From: JAITMY01 sp031553765
GTDB lineage: Bacteria; Bacteroidota; Bacteroidia; Bacteroidales; UBA932
Reading direction: 5' to 3'
Length of the DNA stretch: 64,000 bases
Assembly (NCBI GenBank): GCA_031553765.1
Contig: JAVBKY010000003.1
Location: 62,001 to 126,000, forward strand
Shown here: piece after piece, positions 33,536-42,525 of the stretch
Numbering within the stretch: the first letter of the stretch is position 1
Layout of the letters: every line of letters starts with the position of its first letter
Notes under the pieces: generated by a model
What the model was told of the DNA's origin: nothing
The model's input: the letters and a program-made list of their open reading frames with translations, nothing else
Database searches by the model: none
Made by a program: the position numbers and the translations under genes

Positions 33536-34693
33536 TTATCGGGCTAAGAGTTTTTTAGTTTCGTTTCTCACATGATAATAATAGTCGATTTTAGAAATAA
33601 TCTTAGAAATTTCGCCATCTTCTATATCGATAATATCGGCATAGTGTCCCACAAGACCATTTTCATCAAATGCTCCTTTGAATTTATAGCTATAGGCTAA
33701 ACCAAAGACCGGTATTTGTGTATATATTGCTGCAAAGTTTGCATGCATCCTAGTTCCAATAAAAAAATCAAACTTTGATATAATATACTTCGTTTCGGGC
33801 GATGATAGATTAAGGTCTATCAAGTATACATTTTCCTTATTCTTCAATTGCAAATAAATATGCCTACTTGCCTCCATATCATCATTATTACTTTCGGGAG
33901 TACAATAATTATAAGAGTGGGAAATTAAGTAGACGGGTACCTGCATCTCTTGAAAATTCTCAATTATCCGGTTTATCAGTAATGGATATTGTTCGAATCT
34001 GCCAGATAGTGTTTTAAAGCCATTTGAATAGGCCAATCCACTTATGTTTAGCCCCACAGCATCGGGAAGCACCTCAATTAATGCGGTTCTTTGAGGCTGC
34101 ATAAAATAAGACAAATCTTTAGAGAGTTCATACTTTACATTCATCCTCTTCAAGTCGGCAATAAAGTTTAAATCCCTGACATATACTTTTGATGCGTATT
34201 GTAATATTTTTTTGGCGGTGTTGTAATTAGAGGCTTCAGAGAATGGACCTAAAGTTTGAGGAAGAATTATTAGTGATATCTTATACGACATTGCTAGCCT
34301 CGTATCCACTAATCGATTTTCAAATGTTTGCCTACTATATATATCAGAAAAGCCATCTCCCCCATTTATGGCTGCAACATATTCTACATTTTTCATCAAT
34401 GTATTCAACTTGCCAAAGGGCAATCTGAATTTACATTTGACAGCAAAAAACCATTCAAAATATGATATATAATAGGTTTTTAAATCCCTCTTTTCATTTC
34501 CAATATTTACGGTTACTACAGATTCTTTACTCCCCCAATATTTTATAAAATTCTTGTAAAAAACAATATTTATGACTTGATATTCATTTAATCTATGATA
34601 TTTTTCCAAAAACTGAAAAGCACCGTAACCCAAGGCTGCTGTGCCTCGGTTATTATCATGCAAATTCAGTCCTGAAATAATAATGTGCTTCAT
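33536..34693 (-). CDS. Polysaccharide pyruvyl transferase family protein (first copy)
   Basis: The 385 residues have the CsaB-like GT-B-type layout: IISGLNLHDNNRGTAALGYG at the start, ILPQTLGPFSEASNYN, VYVRDLNFIADLKRMN (the R-D/E-x-S region), LNISGLAYSNGF, and FDFFIGTRMHANFAAI with the conserved R-x-H of the family. The family uses phosphoenolpyruvate to form pyruvyl ketals on sugars, although many members in polysaccharide loci are untested. It is next but one to an F420-hydrogenase-beta-like gene, a pairing that appears again at 38.6-40.9 kb. Confidence 0.87.
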   Translation of the reverse strand: MKHIIISGLNLHDNNRGTAALGYGAFQFLEKYHRLNEYQVINIVFYKNFIKYWGSKESVVTVNIGNEKRDLKTYYISYFEWFFAVKCKFRLPFGKLNTLMKNVEYVAAINGGDGFSDIYSRQTFENRLVDTRLAMSYKISLIILPQTLGPFSEASNYNTAKKILQYASKVYVRDLNFIADLKRMNVKYELSKDLSYFMQPQRTALIEVLPDAVGLNISGLAYSNGFKTLSGRFEQYPLLINRIIENFQEMQVPVYLISHSYNYCTPESNNDDMEASRHIYLQLKNKENVYLIDLNLSSPETKYIISKFDFFIGTRMHANFAAIYTQIPVFGLAYSYKFKGAFDENGLVGHYADIIDIEDGEISKIISKIDYYYHVRNETKKLLAR

Positions 34694-34714
34694 AAAAATA
34701 ATATTACTTATTAA

Positions 34715-35308
34715 TTACACCTTCACCCACTCTTTTAGTTCAAAGTCAAATTTTTTTACAATTCGAGCTGGATTCCCTGCTAAGATAACATGCGAGGGAA
34801 ATGACTTAGTCACAACAGCGCGAGCGGCAACTATTGTATGCTCACCTAAGTGTACACCGGATAGTATTTCGCAACTAAACCCCAACCAGCAATTATCTTC
34901 AATAATTACAGGCCCTTTTGATATGAGTGATTGTTTAGCTATTGGAGTATTCAAATCGGAATAACCATGACTGTGATCTGTTACATGAACATTTCCAGCA
35001 AAGAGCACATTGTTACCAACTTGAATCCTATCAATTGATGCAAAACTATTATAGTTTCCAATCCAACAATTATCTCCGAATATAATCTTTGGATTATAAT
35101 TTATTCCGCAATATTTAACTACAGGTAGAAAGCATGCGTCCTTCCCTATTCCAACTGTGTTTCCAAAAAACAAACATTTAGGATTTTTAAATGTTACATT
35201 TTTATGAATACAAAGATCATTTTCTACAGATCCCATTTTTCTCGACCAATACATTCGACGAAAAGTGAAAGGAACACTATGAACTACTTTTATAAAAATA
35301 TTTTTCAT
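34715..35308 (-). CDS. Left-handed beta-helix acyltransferase
   Basis: The 197-residue hexapeptide-repeat protein includes CLFFGNTVGIGKDACFLP, DNCWIGNYNSFASIDRIQVG, HSHGYSD (a His region usual in the acetyl-CoA active site) and DNCWLGFSCEILSGVHLGEH, and closes with VILAGNPARIVKKFD. It is most like sugar O-acetyltransferases. Its stop lies 21 bases before the pyruvyltransferase start, and its start overlaps the end of the upstream F420-hydrogenase-like gene by four bases (ATGA), so translation is coupled. Confidence 0.87.
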   Translation of the reverse strand: MKNIFIKVVHSVPFTFRRMYWSRKMGSVENDLCIHKNVTFKNPKCLFFGNTVGIGKDACFLPVVKYCGINYNPKIIFGDNCWIGNYNSFASIDRIQVGNNVLFAGNVHVTDHSHGYSDLNTPIAKQSLISKGPVIIEDNCWLGFSCEILSGVHLGEHTIVAARAVVTKSFPSHVILAGNPARIVKKFDFELKEWVKV

Positions 35309-36261
35309 AATAGTCGGTTGAGTAAATGCATAAATTTGATATGCAATTTCAATGTTATTGGGCTTAATGACGCAACTTCCCTGTACAACTTACAATTACA
35401 AATTCTTGACAATAAAGAAACGTATTTATATTTACTTGCTACATTTTTTTTTGCAATTACATTAGGGTGCTGAGATAAAAGATAGTCCTCCTTCGTTGAT
35501 CTTTTCAAATAGATCCAATTCATTTCATCTAACAAACTCAATAACTCAAATGCGAGTGGGGTATTTATGATAAACAATGTATTACCTATTTTATCAGTGT
35601 CACTATACTCCTCCAACCATGGATCTGCTAAAGAGACATCCGAATTATAACTAATAACCTCTTGACATTTAAAACATCTCTGGGGCCTAAATAGTTTTGA
35701 TCCATGAATTAAAGACCAGGGATAATGATAGTTTTCTTTAAATATCTTTTTACCATTACTTAGTTCAATCTGAATACCGCTTGGCCATCCATTTCCCCTA
35801 TATTGCATCTTCAATATTTCAGATCTGCTGATTTTTAGAAAACGGTAGTACAGCCAAGTTCCCTCTAAAAGTGTTTGACCAGAACACGCAAAAGAAATAA
35901 TAAAACAATTTATCCCATTCTTATTTAGAAAACTTCTAATAGCTTTTACTTGACATGGCATACAAGTAATAACTATCCCTGAGTGTATTTTATCTACGTT
36001 TTTTTTTACAAATGAGTATATGTCTATGTCTTGATATATACTCCCACAAATATTATAATCTTCAAATTTGTAAACGAATTTAGGGATATATGCACATGAC
36101 ATCTTATCAAATACAAATGTTAATGCCGTTCCAAATCCGTGTAAGAGTAGATACTTTATGAATACTGTACCAATCCCACCAGAAGAGGCTTTGTATCTAA
36201 CATTTTCATCTTTGGAGTGACCTATGTAGTATAGCGGAAATGCATTATCTCCCTTGTTCAT
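35305..36261 (-). CDS. F420-hydrogenase beta-subunit-like protein without the Fe-S N-terminus
   Basis: The 318 residues correspond to the flavin-binding FrhB-type core: YKASSGGIGTVFIKYLLLHG, VITCMPCQVKAIRSFLNK, FACSGQTLLEG, MQYRGNGWPSGIQIEL and DVSLADPWLEEYSD. The two N-terminal [4Fe-4S] motifs that its relative at 39771-40943 has are absent. Such proteins in polysaccharide loci are thought to be flavin-dependent redox enzymes or sulfur/pyruvate-linked modifiers, but their function is not established; a real role with F420 is unlikely in this phylum. It is translationally coupled to the acyltransferase downstream. Confidence 0.85.
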   Translation of the reverse strand: MNKGDNAFPLYYIGHSKDENVRYKASSGGIGTVFIKYLLLHGFGTALTFVFDKMSCAYIPKFVYKFEDYNICGSIYQDIDIYSFVKKNVDKIHSGIVITCMPCQVKAIRSFLNKNGINCFIISFACSGQTLLEGTWLYYRFLKISRSEILKMQYRGNGWPSGIQIELSNGKKIFKENYHYPWSLIHGSKLFRPQRCFKCQEVISYNSDVSLADPWLEEYSDTDKIGNTLFIINTPLAFELLSLLDEMNWIYLKRSTKEDYLLSQHPNVIAKKNVASKYKYVSLLSRICNCKLYREVASLSPITLKLHIKFMHLLNRLL

Positions 36262-36289
36262 ATTAAGTTAAATATGCCTTTTTATTTAT

Positions 36290-37279
36290 TTACTCCGTTA
36301 TTGAACTTTTTAACTGCCCCATAGTATTTCTTTCATTTCCCTGAATCATTCTAATCAAAAATCGGAAAATAGTATGATTCTGTGTAATGCATTTATCCTC
36401 CATTCGATAAAAGTATGAAAAATCTTGTTTAGGGTTATTCGTAAAAAGAACATCTGTTTTTTTCATTTTTGCACTATATATATCCCATGCTTTTGTAAAA
36501 TAATGATTAATTTGGATGGAGGATTTTTTTAATTTATCCCGTCCTCCACCCCATATTTTATCTACAGTACATATATACCCAAATTGGTTTATGGCAGGGA
36601 TAGTCATTTTAACTCCTGCCACTCGATAAAACATATAAGTATGATGATGAACATGCCAAGTATTAAAATTGGCCACATCAAATCTTGTATTCATCACACA
36701 CTTTCCGTGTTTATAAAAATGATCCCAACAAGTCGTATATTGTTCTATAACCCACTTTTTAGTATCGTGATAAAGTTGGCCCCCCGTACCGAACATCAAC
36801 CATTGGATGGTAACAGCCGGATACTTTCCATACTGTTGCAACCAGTCAACTATTGATATCTCATTCTTGGGACATATGAATTCATCTGCATCCAAAAATG
36901 AAATCCAGTTTGATTCATTTCTAAAATTCTCATAGCAATGTTTATACGCCTTAAATTGAGCCTGTTCGTAAGGAAATTCAATTAGAGTAATAAATCCTTT
37001 GTCCATGTAGGGGGCTAAAACTTCTAAATAATTATCGCTTGAATTGTTATTATAGAGGTAAAAATGATCAACTCCAACTGTGATATGAAAATCAATCCAT
37101 TCCGCAAGAAATTTTGCTTCATCTTTAAAAATAAGGCAAATAGATAGTTTGTATTTCAATTTACGTGTATCACTTGTCCCCACAAGAGTAATCCAAGACT
37201 TGCAAACACTGTTATAAAACAACATTTTAATGGTGGGAATCAGTACCTCCTTAACAAATAATTTCATCTCCTTTATCAT
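36290..37279 (-). CDS. Glycosyltransferase family 92-like protein
   Basis: The 329 residues carry a GT-A fold of the GT92/DUF23 group: LSICLIFKDEAKFLAEWIDF, VDHFYLYNNNSSDNY, ISFLDADEFICP (the DxD metal-binding motif, near 131-133) and FGTGGQLYHDTKKW, with several His residues (HVHHHTYMFY) after it. The family transfers galactose in eukaryotes and is common in bacterial glycan loci with unknown donors. A hydrophobic N-terminus is lacking, so it acts in the cytoplasm. Confidence 0.88.
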   Translation of the reverse strand: MIKEMKLFVKEVLIPTIKMLFYNSVCKSWITLVGTSDTRKLKYKLSICLIFKDEAKFLAEWIDFHITVGVDHFYLYNNNSSDNYLEVLAPYMDKGFITLIEFPYEQAQFKAYKHCYENFRNESNWISFLDADEFICPKNEISIVDWLQQYGKYPAVTIQWLMFGTGGQLYHDTKKWVIEQYTTCWDHFYKHGKCVMNTRFDVANFNTWHVHHHTYMFYRVAGVKMTIPAINQFGYICTVDKIWGGGRDKLKKSSIQINHYFTKAWDIYSAKMKKTDVLFTNNPKQDFSYFYRMEDKCITQNHTIFRFLIRMIQGNERNTMGQLKSSITE

Positions 37280-37300
37280 ATCAAAAACATATTTTATATT

Positions 37301-38449
37301 TTATTGGTCCCACACAAAAGCGCACCCTGCAAATGGTATCGTACCAATCTGCCGAATAAATCCATAAAAAAAGAATTGTGCAAAGATAATACTAGCCACA
37401 ATCCAATATTCTAATTTTTTCATCGGCACAAAGCACATGAAAGCACCAATAACTAAAGGAGAAAACCAAACTAACCAATTATAGAACCGAGCATACATTT
37501 CAATATCTCCACCCACTGTCTTAATGAGGATAGCAAAGTATGCACAATAGTAAGCACATTGTAATTGGGGCTGTGTTTTAGAAAGTTTGAAACCGTAATA
37601 AATAATTACGATATTTGATAAAAAAATAGTCACAATAGAAAGTCGTGACATTGCAATTTTTGTCTTTTCTCCAGTTAGCACAAGACCAATACTCCCCTCT
37701 TCCGAAAACCATCGCCCTGCATCTTCTGTGTATCCCAACATCCTATGATCTCCATCAACATTGAGATTGGATAAGGAATCTGTCAAAAGGGAAAAAAACG
37801 AATCATTCCAAAAAAAATACAATAAGAGATAACCTGCAACCAGGCCTATAGGGGATTTCAATCTAATTTTCAGATTAGTAAATAGAATGAACATGACGAC
37901 TGCAAATAGGCCACTCACATGAATTAGGGGTACTATCGCTAAAAATATATATTGTAGTAGTTTATTTCCCTTTAAGTAAGCATAAAAAGCGTATATAACA
38001 AATGCAAGGGCTAAATATTGACGAATAATATTCTCAGAAGAGGGGGTTATTAAGAAGAAAAGCGGAAGTGCCCATACTGCTGCTTTAGGAACCAACTTTA
38101 ATACCAATAGGAAAGCACCGATTAGTAATGCACTATATATAATAAAGCCCGCCCAATATGGTAAGTATAGAACATTGCTAATAATATTCACGATAAACTC
38201 ATAGACCGGCTCCGGATCCGGAGTCTCCCACCTCCCTATTAAATCAGAATAGTAGTGATGATAATCCACTCCTCTATTCCAACGTAATCCCTGTATGAGT
38301 GAATAAAAGACCAAGGCAATAATAGCATATAGATTGAAAAACTTTTCATTTCTATAACTAATTCCCCAGCCACAATATAATAGCACTAGTAGTAAAATTA
38401 TACGTAATATCCAATACGTGAAAGGATCACCTATATTTGTTGCAAACAT
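37301..38449 (-). CDS. EpsG-family polysaccharide polymerase (Wzy-type), first copy
   Basis: The 382-residue inner-membrane protein has about ten hydrophobic segments starting with YWILRIILLLVLLYCGWGIS. The family mark is the loop after the second segment: LIQGLRWNRGVDYHHYYSD, like RxxxGxDxxxY in EpsG proteins. Later segments include IIRQYLALAFVIYAFYAYL, which is also typical. It would join repeat units in the periplasm. The paired flippase gene is at 40940-42475. A second EpsG-type gene lies at 57688. Confidence 0.88.
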   Translation of the reverse strand: MFATNIGDPFTYWILRIILLLVLLYCGWGISYRNEKFFNLYAIIALVFYSLIQGLRWNRGVDYHHYYSDLIGRWETPDPEPVYEFIVNIISNVLYLPYWAGFIIYSALLIGAFLLVLKLVPKAAVWALPLFFLITPSSENIIRQYLALAFVIYAFYAYLKGNKLLQYIFLAIVPLIHVSGLFAVVMFILFTNLKIRLKSPIGLVAGYLLLYFFWNDSFFSLLTDSLSNLNVDGDHRMLGYTEDAGRWFSEEGSIGLVLTGEKTKIAMSRLSIVTIFLSNIVIIYYGFKLSKTQPQLQCAYYCAYFAILIKTVGGDIEMYARFYNWLVWFSPLVIGAFMCFVPMKKLEYWIVASIIFAQFFFYGFIRQIGTIPFAGCAFVWDQ

Positions 38450-38616
38450 TTGCGATTGAATAATTTAATTTATCATTGATATGATTAACAACATTTGTTT
38501 TGATTTCTTTTCAACAACAATTTATATTAATTTCTCCACGTAATCAAAAATCGTTTAACAAAAACAATACAACTTTGTTTTTCAATCAAATGAACTAAAT
38601 GTGGCTCCCAGTGCGT
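38450..38616. other. AT-rich gap within the operon
   Basis: A 167-base gap in an otherwise tightly packed operon. I see no open frame with homology, no clear terminator and no TAnnTTTG box on the minus strand. Confidence 0.35.
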
Positions 38617-39768
38617 TCAACTAAATGAATGTAAAGCACTCTTTAAATAACAAATAGATTTATCTCGTTCTATCTGCAAAAGTAGTTGCTCGTCATGTGT
38701 ATTGTAGTACGGAGAGAGGTTATCATTTAAAACTGTATCTGTTTTTATTAATTGAGAGGTTAAAGATAATTTCTCAACGATTGTGGAGATCCTGTCATCA
38801 GAGTTCGATTTTCCATTCATTAAAGCAAAAAAGGGTACGCCAAAATTCAATGCAAATGCAGTTCCATGAAAGGAAGAGGTAATAACCATAGCTGCATTCT
38901 TCACTAAATACAAAAACTCATAGTTTCCTATTACATGGGAGTCCTCAATTTGGACGTACTCACCTTTAAACCCTGGGGGTTTTGGGCTTACAGATATGAC
39001 AGGAAGTGAATACTTATTCTGAGCAAATGAAAGTAATTCCGTCATCTTATCTTGAGGATCATAGGTGTATGCCAGCATATAGAAAAGGATGTACTTTTGT
39101 GGCAAGTTCAACAATTTTGATTTTCCAGCATATACATCCCATTGGTCTCTACTTAATAGTAGAGTTGGATCCAGAACTACCTGTACATCATTGCGACCGG
39201 TCAACTCCTTTACAATTTTACACCCATTGTTCTCACGAACAGATATTACTTTAAATTTAGTCAAATGCTGACGATATCTTTCTTCATATTTTGCAGGTAT
39301 AGAATCACATGAAAAAGAGGAAGAGTAGGAAAAGCGGCAATCACTAACAGCAAAATCTAAAAAATAACTCATATCTCCAAACATTGTGTTCGGATTCCAT
39401 ATTTGGTCACTGCCAGATACATATATATCAAAAATCGGAGGATTTTTATGCAGGGATTCTTCTGTTGCATATTTTTTAGTGCAATTCATTTCCCTAGCAA
39501 TAAATTGATTAAGGGTTTGCATTTTTGTTGGTCTTTTTAACCCCAACATTACCAAAGCAGGACGTAATATAGACTTGATAGTGGCATGCTTTTTTTGATG
39601 CTTTTTTCCAGCCGCATAGTGATAACTATTGGGATATCTATAATCTATCACATAAGACTTAAAACCCAAATTATCAATGATATATTGCAAGGAAAATGCT
39701 TGTAATACAGACCCAAAATTAGCTTGTCGGAAAGTAGTTATTATACCAACTGTTTTCTTAAGTAGCAT
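38617..39768 (-). CDS. Polysaccharide pyruvyl transferase family protein (second copy)
   Basis: This 383-residue protein is of the same family as the 33.5 kb gene but of a different subgroup: GIITTFRQANFGSVLQAFSL at the start, FDIYVSGSDQIWNPNT (the SDQ-W-N motif), FSYSSSFSCDSIP, ISVRENNGCKIVKEL, and VITSSFHGTAFALNFGVPF (the S-F-H-G motif). It probably puts a pyruvyl ketal or a related group on a sugar. It starts two bases after the stop codon of an Fe-S-bearing F420-hydrogenase-beta-like gene, and such neighbours are commonly seen together in Bacteroidetes polysaccharide loci. Confidence 0.9.
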   Translation of the reverse strand: MLLKKTVGIITTFRQANFGSVLQAFSLQYIIDNLGFKSYVIDYRYPNSYHYAAGKKHQKKHATIKSILRPALVMLGLKRPTKMQTLNQFIAREMNCTKKYATEESLHKNPPIFDIYVSGSDQIWNPNTMFGDMSYFLDFAVSDCRFSYSSSFSCDSIPAKYEERYRQHLTKFKVISVRENNGCKIVKELTGRNDVQVVLDPTLLLSRDQWDVYAGKSKLLNLPQKYILFYMLAYTYDPQDKMTELLSFAQNKYSLPVISVSPKPPGFKGEYVQIEDSHVIGNYEFLYLVKNAAMVITSSFHGTAFALNFGVPFFALMNGKSNSDDRISTIVEKLSLTSQLIKTDTVLNDNLSPYYNTHDEQLLLQIERDKSICYLKSALHSFS

Positions 39769-39770
39769 AG

Positions 39771-40943
39771 TTATTTTATCCAGCTATGAATTTTTCTATT
39801 TATTCTTCGGGCTACAGAATGCATCCAAAGAATCGACTTTAGTGGCACTTGCGATTTTAACAATGAAATATTTAACCTATAAAATATTGGATATCGTGGC
39901 GGTTTCTTCATTTGACCTTCAGCAACTGTATAAAACGACTCCTCCACTATAGTACAATTACTTATTTCATTTATAATTCTTTGCCCTTTACTTGTCATGG
40001 AAATTAAAGCACTAACACCATCTTCATTTGCCTTGTATTTACTTCCCCACAAATCACCAATACGTAAATCGGCAGCAGATTTATCGCATTTATATTTGCA
40101 TTTAAAGTAGCATGCACGACCTAAACAGGCATCGCTCAAGAACATTTCGTAAAACAAATCACCTTGAGATAAACGAGAATTATAAACAGTCCCCCCCCCC
40201 CTAATTAACAAATTATAAGAATCATGCCAATTGACAGACTCGCCTTGCTGAGTGCCATCGACTCCCCCCATTGCCCACGAATCGTGCCATCCAGTTTGTT
40301 TGTTTCGCCAGGAGGCATAGGTAACTTGTCCTGTTATTTTTTCTACTTCCCTAATATATTTTTCCCATAACAACATCGACGGTACCCCGTGGCAAAAGAA
40401 GTCTAACAACACAAAATTACCTTCCAACTTCTTTAGCTTTATATACCTCCGAAAAGAATCTATCTGGCAAGGCGTTCCGGTAATTAGGTATTTATCTTTC
40501 CTATTAATACTCTTAAACCCATCTACCGTATAACTTTGAATATATTTAGAGCCAATTGAAGGGATAAATTCCTCTCTAGTTCCTGCTACATAATGCTCGG
40601 CATGTGTTTTTTCAGCATTATATCGTACACCACAAACTTTATAGCCTTTTGCTATTAGCTGCTGCCCTATTTCAAATCCAATACCTCCAGAAGAGCAAAT
40701 TCTGCGTACTAAGGCATTATTACTCCATGCCGCATAACTTTGCAGAGCGGAATCATTAGAGACTGGTTTATCATCCAAATAAGCACAAACACGTACACAC
40801 AATCCACACTCTACACATTTGTTTTTATCCAGGCGAGGTTCATAAAAACCATTTTTATTTAATGTTATTTTAATAGCACCTGCTGCACACGAAATTGAAC
40901 AAATGCCACAGCCATAGCAATCATTAACATTCCCTATATTCAT
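39771..40943 (-). CDS. F420-hydrogenase beta-subunit-like protein with two [4Fe-4S] motifs; contains a G11 tract
   Basis: The 390 residues start with a two-cluster ferredoxin domain (CYGCGICSISC and CVECGLCVRVC, about 9-53) followed by the FrhB-type flavin domain: RRICSSGGIGFEIGQQLIAK, LITGTPCQIDSF, LDFFCHGVPSMLLWEKYI and ADLRIGDLWGSKY. The protein should move electrons from ferredoxin-like donors through flavin; its role in glycan synthesis is unknown. A run of 11 G on the coding strand (40191-40201) encodes R248 and three glycines in LLIRGGGTVYN. A change of one base in this run would stop the protein early, so the gene may be phase-variable. It overlaps the upstream flippase gene by four bases. 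Confidence 0.88.
   Translation of the reverse strand: MNIGNVNDCYGCGICSISCAAGAIKITLNKNGFYEPRLDKNKCVECGLCVRVCAYLDDKPVSNDSALQSYAAWSNNALVRRICSSGGIGFEIGQQLIAKGYKVCGVRYNAEKTHAEHYVAGTREEFIPSIGSKYIQSYTVDGFKSINRKDKYLITGTPCQIDSFRRYIKLKKLEGNFVLLDFFCHGVPSMLLWEKYIREVEKITGQVTYASWRNKQTGWHDSWAMGGVDGTQQGESVNWHDSYNLLIRGGGTVYNSRLSQGDLFYEMFLSDACLGRACYFKCKYKCDKSAADLRIGDLWGSKYKANEDGVSALISMTSKGQRIINEISNCTIVEESFYTVAEGQMKKPPRYPIFYRLNISLLKSQVPLKSILWMHSVARRINRKIHSWIK
40191..40201 (-). repeat. Homopolymer tract of 11 G (coding strand) inside a gene
   Basis: Eleven consecutive C on the plus strand (G on the coding strand) lie in-frame at codons 248-251 of the Fe-S F420-hydrogenase-like gene, in a strongly AT-rich neighbourhood. 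Long G tracts are classic sites of slipped-strand mispairing. The tract length could also be a consensus error of the assembly. Confidence 0.85.
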
Positions 40944-42475
40944 CTCCTGATTCTATTAACTAAAGTTCCCGCCTTATTCAACATGAATTCTCGCTCTTTA
41001 CGATCCAAACCTATAAAAAAACTCACAAATAATGAAGAGGTGATTGCCACAATACAAATAAGGAAAAAAGATAGAAAGCTAGACTCCATATTATAGTAAA
41101 GAAACAGTGGCATTATAAGTGACAAGAATGAAATAAGGAACGCCTTAAATGTGACCTTGCATAAGAACGAGCGTATGGGCAATTGGATAGTGTAGTTCAA
41201 CAAAATTAAGCGGACAAAATGACAACAAACAGAAATGGCAAGGCTGATCATCATTGCGATATAAGGAGGATATCCCAACTTAAAAAACAGATAAGCAATG
41301 GGCAGTGTCAACAAAGATATTCCTCCTACTACAATTTGATAGTTGCGGACCCTCCCGGATGCATGCATAGATGCAATCAGGGGTCCAGAAAGGGAGTCAA
41401 TCAAAGCCGTAATTAAAACAAGTCTTAGAAAAATAGCAGTATATTCAGGTACTTGCATTAACCATAGTTGTAAAACATATGGTGCCTCAATAATTACCGG
41501 AAGCGACAACGAAAAGAGTAATATGTAAGAAAATTTACTTCCTCTATATACTAACTTAAACATCTCTTGTTTATCTCCGGCAGCGTAGAGCTTAACAATC
41601 TGAGGATTTAATGCCAACTGAAAGTTAGCAACGAATCCTTGAAGGGCTCCTAACACTTGATATGCAATCCCACGAGCAGCATTGACAGCTACACCATAAA
41701 ATATATTTAACATAACATTTAAACCCTGCTCCTTGGCTATCCCAGCTGCTGAGCCTATCAAGTTCCAGCTGACAAAAGACATTATTTGGGACCTGTATTT
41801 TGCATCCCATTTCCAATTGCAGCGACAATCGGTAAGGTGTTTATTGCAATAAACGCCATAAATAATGCGCACAACAATAGCTATAACTGCCAGTAAAGCC
41901 GCATATAGAAGCAACTTATCAAATGTGGAAATGGCTAGAAGATATACAACTATTAATTTTAATGTCACCTCAACAATACTAATGTAGGCAAAAACCGCCA
42001 TTTTCTCATGAGCAACAATAGCTGCATTATAAGGGACACTGATGACACTAATGATAAAGGTTAATACAGAAAACTGAAAAACCCAATTAACAGCTGTATA
42101 CCTATCTGCAGGAAAATTCATTTGAGTATTAATAAACCATACTCCTACTGTTTCTGCCAATATCAATATAACTCCAGCCAATACTATATGAATCATTACA
42201 GCTGTTGAAAAAAGTGAGCGCATATTGCCCTCCAACTCTTTTCCAATTTCAAATGAAAGAAAACGTTGGGTAGCAGTGGTCATCGCACCACTCACAATTG
42301 CAAACATTGTAACAAAACCACCAACAACATTATAGATACCATAATCAACAGCACCCAATGTAGCAAGAACTATACGCGACGTATAGAGGCTAATACCCAT
42401 TGTTAACAACATGCGGAGGTAAAGAAGCAGCGTATTCTTAGCTAGTCGCTTATTATTGGCCGTGTGTGCAGTCAT
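40940..42475 (-). CDS. Wzx-type polysaccharide flippase, first copy
   Basis: The 511-residue MOP/MATE-superfamily protein has about 12-14 membrane segments. It starts with LAKNTLLLYLRMLLTMGISL and has YTSRIVLATLGAVDYGIYNV, the usual motif after the first segment of Bacteroidetes repeat-unit flippases. Later marks are VSGAMTTATQRFLSFEIGKE and MSFVSWNLIGSAAGIAKEQG. It should move lipid-linked repeat units across the inner membrane, together with the EpsG-type polymerase of the same operon. It appears to be the first gene of the AT-rich block after the dTDP-sugar genes. Confidence 0.92.
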   Translation of the reverse strand: MTAHTANNKRLAKNTLLLYLRMLLTMGISLYTSRIVLATLGAVDYGIYNVVGGFVTMFAIVSGAMTTATQRFLSFEIGKELEGNMRSLFSTAVMIHIVLAGVILILAETVGVWFINTQMNFPADRYTAVNWVFQFSVLTFIISVISVPYNAAIVAHEKMAVFAYISIVEVTLKLIVVYLLAISTFDKLLLYAALLAVIAIVVRIIYGVYCNKHLTDCRCNWKWDAKYRSQIMSFVSWNLIGSAAGIAKEQGLNVMLNIFYGVAVNAARGIAYQVLGALQGFVANFQLALNPQIVKLYAAGDKQEMFKLVYRGSKFSYILLFSLSLPVIIEAPYVLQLWLMQVPEYTAIFLRLVLITALIDSLSGPLIASMHASGRVRNYQIVVGGISLLTLPIAYLFFKLGYPPYIAMMISLAISVCCHFVRLILLNYTIQLPIRSFLCKVTFKAFLISFLSLIMPLFLYYNMESSFLSFFLICIVAITSSLFVSFFIGLDRKEREFMLNKAGTLVNRIRR

Positions 42476-42525
42476 TGCTTTTTTTCACAGTGTTATATGC
42501 TACTTCAACTTCAATAAATTTGCAT

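Noticed and set aside
38450..38616. A possible promoter or lost gene in the 167-base gap within the AT-rich operon
   Set aside because: No TAnnTTTG box, terminator or domain remnant could be supported.
39771..40943. Evidence for F420-dependent (methanogen-like) metabolism
   Set aside because: The FrhB-like family is widespread in polysaccharide loci of bacteria without F420, and the genome context is Bacteroidetes.
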